Source: Oscillospiraceae bacterium (lineage in GTDB: Bacteria > Bacillota > Clostridia > Oscillospirales > Ruminococcaceae). From it: a stretch of DNA of 8,958 nt. The translations under genes and the position numbers were made by a program. Positions 1 to 5,330 of this stretch are shown here, piece after piece (the stretch's first letter is position 1; the number at the start of each line of letters is the position of its first letter). The stretch spans positions 1 through 8,958 of the forward strand of contig JAHHUB010000064.1 in assembly GCA_020024175.1 (NCBI GenBank), in the 5' to 3' direction. The notes beneath the pieces are model-generated. The model saw only the letters and a program-made list of their open reading frames with translations, was not told the origin of the DNA and made no database searches.

Positions 1-459
1 ATAAAAATCTGTTCCGGGTGAAAGACCAACAGCTTCAAGTTCTTTTATAACTCTTTCTCTTCTGGCTTCTTCTGTGGGTTCTATATTGTGAATTTCCAAA
101 GCTCTTTCTAAAATTTTACCGATTTTGTGTCTTGGATTAAAAGTATCAAATGGATTTTGAAATATTATTTGAAAATCTTTTCTGAAACCCAGTCTGTTTT
201 CTTTAAGATATTTTATGGCATCTTTGCCTTCAATATTAATACTTCCTTTTGTGGGAAATTCCAAACCAAGAATAAGCTTGCCCAGTGTTGATTTACCACA
301 GCCGCTTTCTCCGATTATTCCCAAAGTTTCTTTTTTATTAAGTGTAAAACTTATACCATCTACAGCCTGAACATTCTTTTTATTTTTATCAAATAATTTA
401 TCGCTGCGCTGTGGATACCATTTATATAAATTTTCAACCGTTAAAATAGTCTGTTCCAT
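1..459 (-). CDS. Oligopeptide-type ABC transporter ATP-binding protein, DppF/OppF-like (partial, C-terminus outside window)
   Basis: This is the second ATPase of the importer; it would pair with the DppD-like ATPase encoded just upstream and power uptake at the inner face of the membrane. The 153 visible residues begin MEQTILTVENLYKWYP. They hold a Walker A motif GESGCGKST at residues 50-58 and a Q-loop with Gln101 in IIFQNPFDTFNPRHKIG; the FNPR and IG elements are typical of the OppF/DppF half. The frame is open to base 1, so the ABC signature, Walker B and H-loop lie beyond the edge; the truncation is due to the window, not decay. The ATG at 459 is preceded by AAAGGGGG at 471-478, about 11 bases upstream. 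The gap to the preceding gene is 26 bp, so it is the last visible gene of the operon. Family assignment is secure; substrate is not. Confidence 0.93.
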   Translation of the reverse strand, partial: MEQTILTVENLYKWYPQRSDKLFDKNKKNVQAVDGISFTLNKKETLGIIGESGCGKSTLGKLILGLEFPTKGSINIEGKDAIKYLKENRLGFRKDFQIIFQNPFDTFNPRHKIGKILERALEIHNIEPTEEARRERVIKELEAVGLSPGTDFY

Positions 460-485
460 AAGCTAAATACCCCCTTTGCAATGGA

Positions 486-1445
486 TTATTCATATAAATA
501 ACAAGAAATAATTCTTCCGTCTTCCAAAGTTTTTTGTTTTGGTACAGCTTTAAAACATTTTTCGGAAGAGTGTGGACAACGATCCGCAAATATACATCCT
601 GCAAATCTCTTTGAAAGGTCAGGAAGTGTTCCCTCAATACCTTTAAGATTATTCTTTTCTCCTCTAAGTGTAGGATAAGAATTTAAAAGTCCGACAGTAT
701 ATGGATGTTTGGGATTTTTTATAACATCTTTTACTTTTCCGAATTCCATAAGTCTGCCTGCATAAAGCACAATAACATTTTCACATGAGCTGGCAACAAC
801 AGCCATATCATGAGTTATCATTATTCTTGTCATTTTAAGAGTTTGCTCTAATTTTTTTATCTCATCAAGTATCTGCCCCTGTGTAACAACATCCAATGCA
901 GTTGTGGATTCATCTAAAACGATTAAAGAGGGTTTGTGCATAAGTCCCAATGCAATAGATACCCTTTGCAGCATACCTCCTGAAAGCTCATGAGGATATA
1001 GTTTTAAAACTCTTTCATTGAGATTTACCAATTTCAGCATTTCATTAATATTTTTGAAAATTTCTTCATTTGATGATGTTGTATCATGAACTCGATAAAT
1101 ATCCAAAAACTGTTCGCCTATTTTATGAATGGGGCTTAATGTATTCATAGCTTTTTGGAATACCACTGAAAGCTCTACCCAACGCAAAGCGTTAAATTCC
1201 TCATCACTCAGTTTGGTAATATCCTGTCCCTTAAACAGAATTTCTCCTGTTAATTCCGATGTATTTTCCGGGAGAAGTCTTAGTATACCCATAGCAAGTG
1301 TGGATTTACCCGAACCTGATTCCCCCACTATGCCTACAGACTGTCCCTGTTCGACAGAAAAGCTGATATTATCTGCTGCCAATACTTCTTTTTTATTACT
1401 TTTATATTTAATAGATACATTTTTTAGTTCCAGTATTTTACTCAA
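486..1445 (-). CDS. Oligopeptide-type ABC transporter ATP-binding protein, DppD/OppD-like
   Basis: First ATPase of the importer, a cytoplasmic subunit that hydrolyses ATP on the permease pair. Numbered from the TTG at 1445 (319 aa), it has Walker A GESGSGKST at 41-49, Q-loop Gln97 in VVFQKAMNTLSP, signature LSGGM at 154-158, Walker B LIVLDE at 174-179 and H-loop His212 in ITHD. The C-terminal oligopeptide-transporter extension follows (NPKHPYTVGLL), ending in four cysteines spaced C-x5-C-x6-C-x17-C (284, 290, 297, 315), the OppD/DppD cysteine motif reported to bind a [4Fe-4S] cluster in this family. Two details differ from textbook OppD: DESTTALD where DEPTTALD is usual, and KAMNTLSP for the common DPMTSLNP. 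An in-frame GTG at 1454 would add three residues, but it lies inside the ribosome binding site GAGGTGA, so TTG is preferred. The preceding gene ends at 1457 and its stop codon shares a base with that site, suggesting translational coupling. Confidence 0.95.
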   Translation of the reverse strand: MSKILELKNVSIKYKSNKKEVLAADNISFSVEQGQSVGIVGESGSGKSTLAMGILRLLPENTSELTGEILFKGQDITKLSDEEFNALRWVELSVVFQKAMNTLSPIHKIGEQFLDIYRVHDTTSSNEEIFKNINEMLKLVNLNERVLKLYPHELSGGMLQRVSIALGLMHKPSLIVLDESTTALDVVTQGQILDEIKKLEQTLKMTRIMITHDMAVVASSCENVIVLYAGRLMEFGKVKDVIKNPKHPYTVGLLNSYPTLRGEKNNLKGIEGTLPDLSKRFAGCIFADRCPHSSEKCFKAVPKQKTLEDGRIISCYLYE

Positions 1446-1450
1446 TTTTG

Positions 1451-1457
1451 TCACCTC
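1451..1457 (-). promoter_or_regulatory. Ribosome binding site GAGGTGA deciding a TTG start
   Basis: GAGGTGA sits five bases before the TTG at 1445-1443 and overlaps both the alternative GTG start (1454-1452) and the final base of the upstream TAG stop (1459-1457). Nothing resembling a ribosome binding site precedes the GTG itself. This argues for the TTG start and for re-initiation by ribosomes that have just finished the permease gene. Confidence 0.7.
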
Positions 1458-2311
1458 TATTTATTGACATTTTTAAGTTTTGGGTTTAATACAACATTTA
1501 AGCCATCTCCTATAAGATAAAAGCTAACAACAAGTATTAAAATTGCAAGACCTGAAAAAGTTGTTATCCAGGGAGCTGTTGCCATATAGCTTTTACCATC
1601 AAAAATCATTTGTCCCCAGCTTACAATATTGGGGTCCCCAAGTCCCAAAAAGCTTAAACTGGCTTCTGTAAGAATAGCTCCTGAAATACTCAAAGTTGTA
1701 TTTGAGATAATTGGATATATACCATTTGGAATAATATAATTAAACAATATTTTCCAATTACTTTCGCCTATTGCTATTGAACTTTTTACAAAAGTCCTTT
1801 CTTTTAAGGAAAGAGCTTCCACCCTCATAAGTCTTGCATTGCTTGGCCATGATGTCAAACCCAGTACAAGCATTACATTAAACATACTGCTTCCAAATAT
1901 TGCCACAATCATAAGAATTAAGAAAAATGTTGGAATCATAAGAAAAATATTTATAATTTCAGAAATAACAGCATCTACTTTTCCGCCTACAAATCCGGCA
2001 ATCCCACCAATAAAAGTACCTATAACTCCGGAAATCAAAGCAGAAATAAGTCCTATTGTTATTGATGTTCTGGCTCCGTATAAAATCATGCTGAATACAT
2101 CTTTTCCCAATCCGTCAGTACCTAAAATATTATCAGGATTAGGCGGAAGCAGCATATCACAGGAAATTTCATACGGACTGTATTTTGTAATAAAAGGAGT
2201 AATTATAATCATTATAATTATAAAGCAAAGTAAAATACAACCCCATTTTAACTGACTGTTTGAATTAATTGTTTTTAAAGCTTTTTTAAATTTGTTTTTT
2301 ATGTTATTCAT
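1457..2311 (-). CDS. Oligopeptide-type ABC transporter permease, DppC/OppC-like
   Basis: Second membrane subunit of the importer, forming the translocation path with the DppB-like protein. The 284-aa protein starts MNNIKNKFKKALK. It has a first membrane segment near 25-43, then the DppC hallmark LGTDGLGKDVFSMILYGART (63-82), further hydrophobic segments near 84-110, 118-140, 144-156 and 252-270, and the cytoplasmic EAA coupling loop around 177-198 (IAIGESNWKILFNYIIPN). ASLSFLGLGDPN at 217-228 is also typical of DppC/OppC. The frame is open upstream to an ATG at 2398, but that start would overlap the previous gene by about 50 bp and has no ribosome binding site. The ATG at 2311 has AAAGGA at 2320-2325 with an 8-base spacer, leaving a 34-bp gap. 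Length and motifs look intact. Confidence 0.95.
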   Translation of the reverse strand: MNNIKNKFKKALKTINSNSQLKWGCILLCFIIIMIIITPFITKYSPYEISCDMLLPPNPDNILGTDGLGKDVFSMILYGARTSITIGLISALISGVIGTFIGGIAGFVGGKVDAVISEIINIFLMIPTFFLILMIVAIFGSSMFNVMLVLGLTSWPSNARLMRVEALSLKERTFVKSSIAIGESNWKILFNYIIPNGIYPIISNTTLSISGAILTEASLSFLGLGDPNIVSWGQMIFDGKSYMATAPWITTFSGLAILILVVSFYLIGDGLNVVLNPKLKNVNK

Positions 2312-2319
2312 ATCAATTA

Positions 2320-2325
2320 TCCTTT
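2320..2325 (-). promoter_or_regulatory. Ribosome binding site AAAGGA supporting the 2311 start
   Basis: AAAGGA lies eight bases upstream of the ATG at 2311-2309 of the DppC-like permease gene. It favours this start over the in-frame ATG at 2398, which falls inside the preceding permease gene. Confidence 0.7.
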
Positions 2326-2345
2326 CTTTAGAATATTCACAAATT

Positions 2346-3317
2346 TTATTTGTATGAATTTCTGATTCTGGGATCGATATATGCGTAAACCAAATCAACT
2401 AACAGCATCATTATGGAAATAGAAAGAGATAGTATCAGATATATTCCCATAATCAAGGGATAGTCTCTGTTCATAATAGCATTCATCATAACTCTGCCTG
2501 TCCCCGGCCAGCTAAAAACAGTTTCAACAAGCACTGAGCCTGTTATAACAAATGCAAGGCTTATACCGAATACAGTTATAATCGGAAGAATAGCATTTCT
2601 GAAAACATACTTATTATATATTTTCTTTTTATTCATTCCTGTTGCTTTAAATGTTGTAATAAAATCTTCCGAAAGCACCTGTATTACAGAACTTTTTGCA
2701 ATTTTGAAGTAAATGGGAAGTTGAAGCAATGTCATTGTCAAAACAGGAAGGAACAAATGGTGCATAACATCCAATACATGTCTTATACCTGTATAAGTAT
2801 GTCTTATATCAGAATAGCCCGATGTTGGGAACCAGCCTAAATGAGTTGCAAATACCATTATAAACATAATAGCAAGCCAAAATGACGGCATGGAATTTAA
2901 AATATAGGAAGTTGATGTAAACACCTTATCTACAATACCCCTTTGATGTGTTGCACTGAATAATCCTGCTGCTGTACCTATAATTACTGCAAAAATAATA
3001 GCTGTCAGTGTCAAAAGCAGAGATGTGCCCATTTTATCCATAATTATTTTTAAAATATTCTCATTATATATAATAGAATCTCCCAAATCACCTTTTAAAA
3101 TATTAGAAACATATTTTACAAGCTGAATATAAAGAGGTTGATTAAATCCGTATTTTTCATTTAAATTATCAATAAGCTGTTGAGATGGATTATCCCGTCC
3201 TGCCAAAATTTCCACAGGAGAACCCGGTGCAGCTTTAATTATAAAAAAGTTAAGTACAAAAACTACTGCAACTGCTAAAAATCCTGTACATAATCTTCTG
3301 AAAACATACTTTTTCAT
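2346..3317 (-). CDS. Oligopeptide-type ABC transporter permease, DppB/OppB-like
   Basis: First membrane subunit of the importer. The 323-aa protein begins MKKYVFRRL, with a first membrane segment near 10-29 followed by the family motif APGSPVEILAG at 30-40. Next come NLNEKYGFNQPLYIQLVKY (51-69) and GDLGDSI (76-82), which are the usual DppB/OppB landmarks before the permease core. Further hydrophobic segments lie near 98-120, 137-160, 187-205, 243-265 and 288-313. The EAA coupling loop is around 219-245 (FKATGMNKKKIYNKYVFR then AILP), and the end YAYIDPRIR is characteristic of the family. Length matches the usual 305-340 aa. AGGATGG precedes the ATG by six bases. It is separated from the upstream lipoprotein gene by 86 bp carrying a perfect hairpin, which may lower its expression relative to the lipoprotein. 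Confidence 0.95.
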   Translation of the reverse strand: MKKYVFRRLCTGFLAVAVVFVLNFFIIKAAPGSPVEILAGRDNPSQQLIDNLNEKYGFNQPLYIQLVKYVSNILKGDLGDSIIYNENILKIIMDKMGTSLLLTLTAIIFAVIIGTAAGLFSATHQRGIVDKVFTSTSYILNSMPSFWLAIMFIMVFATHLGWFPTSGYSDIRHTYTGIRHVLDVMHHLFLPVLTMTLLQLPIYFKIAKSSVIQVLSEDFITTFKATGMNKKKIYNKYVFRNAILPIITVFGISLAFVITGSVLVETVFSWPGTGRVMMNAIMNRDYPLIMGIYLILSLSISIMMLLVDLVYAYIDPRIRNSYK

Positions 3318-3346
3318 ATTTCACCATCCTAAAATAGTTTTAATGT

Positions 3347-3376
3347 AAGCGTATTCCGTATAAACGGAATACGCTT
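3347..3376 (-). terminator. Perfect 13-bp intra-operon hairpin (partial terminator or mRNA-stabilising stem)
   Basis: AAGCGTATTCCGT at 3347-3359 pairs exactly with ACGGAATACGCTT at 3364-3376 around a 4-base loop; two G-U pairs could extend it. It lies between the stop of the binding-protein gene and the start of the DppB-like gene, both on the minus strand. No solid run of U follows the stem on either strand, so full termination is doubtful. Stems here in binding-protein operons commonly protect the upstream message or cause partial termination so that the binding protein is made in excess. The structure is seen; the function is inferred. Confidence 0.75.
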
Positions 3377-3403
3377 GTTAGAAAAATAATTATTATTTGT
3401 ATT

Positions 3404-4975
3404 TTAGTCTGTGTAATGCATAAGAAAATAGTTTGATGATGCTATTTTATCTTGATTTTCAACGGGATGTCCCTGTAAATTATTTTTGGATACAATAATA
3501 TAACACCATTCTGTCAAAGGCATTACAGGCAAATCTTCTGAAAGAATTCTCTGCATTTCACTATAAATTTCTGCTCTCTTATCAATATTTGTTTCTTTTC
3601 TTCCGTTTACAAATATTTCTTCAAGTTCAGGATTATTATATTTCATAAAATTAGCCCAACCGCCTACTCCTGCACGACCTACCATATTATCAGGATCGGG
3701 TCCATGATACCCGCCCATAATTCCAATATCAAAATCACCTGCATTCATCTTATCCTGCCAGCCGGCAGCTTCCAAAGTTGTAATCTTAGCTTCTATACCA
3801 ATGGATTTAAGATTTTGCTGAACTATTGTTGCGATTTCGGAGAATACAGCAAACTCAAAGATAACAATGTTTACATCTTTAATTCGTACCCCGTTGGCAT
3901 CCGGCAAATATCCGGCTTCGTCAAGGAGTTTCTTTGCAGCTTCTATGTCCTGAGCAGGCATTTTATACTTATCTGTATATGCCCAAGATACAGCAGGTGT
4001 ATAAAATCCCTCAGCTGTTTCTGCATATCCCTTGTGAGCCTTTTCTACCAGCAGCGGTCTATCCAAACAGAGTGCTACTGCCCTTCTTACTCTTACATCA
4101 TCCCATGGTTTCTTTGAAAGATTTGTAATCAGATATTGTCTGTCAGCACTTATCATTGTTTGTATCTTTGTGTCAGGAATTTTTTCTAATTCTTTAACTG
4201 ATGAAGGAGATATAGCCGCAGGAAGTCCCAAAAGATCAACTTCACCGTTTATATAGGCTTGTACAGCTGTACTTTCATCAGGAATAATTTTATAAATAAT
4301 TCTGTCAAGTCCGGGTTCACCCTTAAAGTAATCTTTGTTTGCTTCCAAAACAATACTTACATCTTTTTCTTCTGATACAAATTTAAACGGGCCTGTTCCG
4401 ACAGGTTTTTTGTTGGCAGGATTTTCAAGCCAGTCTGTATTTTCATAAAGATGCTTAGGTAAAATTATTGTTTGAGGCAGATAAGACAGTAAAGAAGCAT
4501 CTACCTGATCTAATTTGAATATAACAGTATTATCATCCGGTGTAAGAATTTCTTTAATGTTAATATACTTCTCAACATTCATACCCTTTTCTTTTATAAT
4601 TGTTTCAAAAGTGTATTTTACGTCTGCAGATGTAAATTTTTCTCCGTCATGCCACTTAACATTGTCATATAGATTAAATGTATAAGTCAAACCATCATCG
4701 GATATTGTGTATGTTTTTGCAAGGTCAGAAATAATTTCTCCGCTTATTGTCAACTGCAAAAGGGAACTGAAAATATTTATTGATGGATATCCACCTGCAA
4801 GGCTGTTTGCGTTTCTATTGTAGTGAATAGGAGCATTTGAACACGCTACTATCATTGTTCCTTTTTCCTGTGCTTCGTTTTTGCCATTGTTTGATGAAGC
4901 TTTATCATTACATGATATTAAAGAAAGAACCAAGGTCAGCGTTAAAAAACAACTTATAATTTTTTGGAATTTCAT
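3404..4975 (-). CDS. Oligopeptide-type solute-binding lipoprotein (SBP family 5)
   Basis: Extracellular substrate receptor of the importer, first gene of the operon, 523 aa. The N-terminus MKFQKIISCFLTLTLVLSLI followed by SC is a lipoprotein signal peptide: lipobox LISC at 19-22, with Cys22 the predicted lipidated residue and a Ser/Asn/Lys-rich linker after it. The mature part shows the family 5 landmarks ISDDGLTYTFNLYDNVKWHD (91-110) and GEKFTSADVKYTFE (111-124), then NKKPVGTGPFKF, and DVRVRRAVALCLDR in the C-terminal lobe. Length is typical of peptide-binding members. The ATG at 4975 has AGGAGGG at 4982-4988 with a 6-base spacer. A promoter and a palindromic operator candidate lie directly upstream. 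The ligand cannot be read from sequence: peptides are the default guess because of the divergent peptidase gene, but related proteins bind oligosaccharides, nickel or opines. Confidence 0.94.
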   Translation of the reverse strand: MKFQKIISCFLTLTLVLSLISCNDKASSNNGKNEAQEKGTMIVACSNAPIHYNRNANSLAGGYPSINIFSSLLQLTISGEIISDLAKTYTISDDGLTYTFNLYDNVKWHDGEKFTSADVKYTFETIIKEKGMNVEKYINIKEILTPDDNTVIFKLDQVDASLLSYLPQTIILPKHLYENTDWLENPANKKPVGTGPFKFVSEEKDVSIVLEANKDYFKGEPGLDRIIYKIIPDESTAVQAYINGEVDLLGLPAAISPSSVKELEKIPDTKIQTMISADRQYLITNLSKKPWDDVRVRRAVALCLDRPLLVEKAHKGYAETAEGFYTPAVSWAYTDKYKMPAQDIEAAKKLLDEAGYLPDANGVRIKDVNIVIFEFAVFSEIATIVQQNLKSIGIEAKITTLEAAGWQDKMNAGDFDIGIMGGYHGPDPDNMVGRAGVGGWANFMKYNNPELEEIFVNGRKETNIDKRAEIYSEMQRILSEDLPVMPLTEWCYIIVSKNNLQGHPVENQDKIASSNYFLMHYTD

Positions 4976-5001
4976 TTAAAACCCTCCTAATAATTGTATT
5001 A

Positions 5002-5013
5002 TGAATCGATTCA
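5002..5013. promoter_or_regulatory. 12-bp perfect palindrome TGAATCGATTCA, candidate operator
   Basis: TGAATCGATTCA is its own reverse complement and begins five bases after the predicted -10 element of the transporter promoter, so it covers the expected transcription start. That is a classic repressor position. The central CG with A/T-rich arms resembles LacI-family operators in style, but it is two bases shorter than a CcpA cre site and does not fit that consensus. The regulator is not in the window. Confidence 0.55.
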
Positions 5014-5018
5014 CATAT

Positions 5019-5047
5019 ATTTTATAACACTAAAGCAGAAAAATCAA
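5019..5047 (-). promoter_or_regulatory. Predicted sigma-A promoter of the ABC transporter operon
   Basis: On the minus strand, TTGATT (5047-5042) and TAAAAT (5024-5019) are separated by 17 bases, with two and one mismatches to the TTGACA/TATAAT consensus. Transcription would start near 5012, inside the palindrome, giving a leader of roughly 35-40 bases before the ATG at 4975. The region is AT-rich, so chance matches are a risk; position and spacing support the call. Confidence 0.55.
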
Positions 5048-5079
5048 TAGCAAATGAATATAAATTATAAAATTTGTAT

Positions 5080-5128
5080 ATTTGTTCATATATTAAGTAT
5101 ATTAATTGTGGATAACGTTTGAACAAAT
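5080..5128. repeat. 9-bp inverted repeat ATTTGTTCA ... TGAACAAAT
   Basis: ATTTGTTCA at 5080-5088 and TGAACAAAT at 5120-5128 are exact reverse complements separated by 31 bases, 40 bp centre to centre, close to four helical turns. They lie upstream of both divergent promoters. They could be two half-sites for one regulator, or chance in AT-rich DNA. Confidence 0.45.
5107..5115 (-). promoter_or_regulatory. Exact DnaA-box match TTATCCACA
   Basis: The minus strand reads TTATCCACA, the classic strong DnaA box. It stands alone: I see no second good box nearby and no origin genes, so it is not an origin. It may be a regulatory DnaA site or a chance occurrence. Confidence 0.35.
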
Positions 5129-5235
5129 TAACAATTAACAATATTTTATACATATATTTTGTGCATTATCACAGTGAGTTTGGGTTTGAGTCTATAATAT
5201 ATACTATTTTTATATAGTATAATAAAAATAAATAC

Positions 5236-5263
5236 TTGAAATATTAATAAACAATGATATAAT
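5236..5263 (+). promoter_or_regulatory. Predicted sigma-A promoter of the S9 peptidase gene, with extended -10
   Basis: TTGAAA (5236-5241) and a perfect TATAAT (5258-5263) are 16 bases apart, and TG at 5255-5256 precedes the -10 in the TGnTATAAT form of an extended -10. Transcription would start near 5270, leaving about 60 bases of leader before the ATG at 5331. This is one of the two best promoters in the window. Confidence 0.7.
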
Positions 5264-5316
5264 ATGTTACGATTGATAAGTGAATTATTATTCAACTGAT
5301 AATACAAATTTTTTTC

Positions 5317-5323
5317 AGGAGGA
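5317..5323 (+). promoter_or_regulatory. Ribosome binding site AGGAGGA deciding the 5331 start
   Basis: AGGAGGA with a 7-base spacer precedes the ATG at 5331. The open frame continues upstream to a GTG at 5280, but that codon has no ribosome binding site, and the added residues would place this strong site inside the coding sequence. Confidence 0.85.
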
Positions 5324-5330
5324 CACTAAA

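Larger units (their letters stand above)
4976..5330. promoter_or_regulatory. Divergent intergenic regulatory region between transporter operon and S9 peptidase
   Basis: This 355-bp AT-rich stretch holds no convincing gene. It contains a ribosome binding site, an operator-like palindrome and a promoter for the transporter operon at its left end, and a promoter, leader and ribosome binding site for the peptidase gene at its right end. In between are a 9-bp inverted repeat (5080-5088 with 5120-5128), an exact DnaA-box match (5107-5115), and short AT-rich dyads of doubtful meaning around 5201-5220. Confidence 0.7.

Noticed and set aside
1129..1467. Plus-strand open frame of 112 codons
   Set aside because: It lies fully antisense to the DppD-like ATPase, whose motifs are complete, and has no ribosome binding site or recognisable domain.
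2312..2398. N-terminal extension of the DppC-like permease from the ATG at 2398
   Set aside because: It would overlap the preceding permease gene, lacks a ribosome binding site and adds residues not expected in the family; the 2311 start has AAAGGA at proper spacing.
5001..5014. CcpA cre site
   Set aside because: The palindrome has 12 bases with TGAAT arms; a cre core spans 14 with AA/TT between the TG and the central CG, so it does not fit.
5201..5220. ATACTAT ... ATAGTAT dyad as a hairpin or operator
   Set aside because: Seven A/T-rich pairs in very AT-rich DNA are expected by chance, and it overlaps sequence that merely resembles -10 elements.
5280..5330. GTG start 17 residues upstream for the S9 peptidase
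   Set aside because: No ribosome binding site precedes it, and the strong AGGAGGA site directly before the ATG at 5331 fixes the start there.
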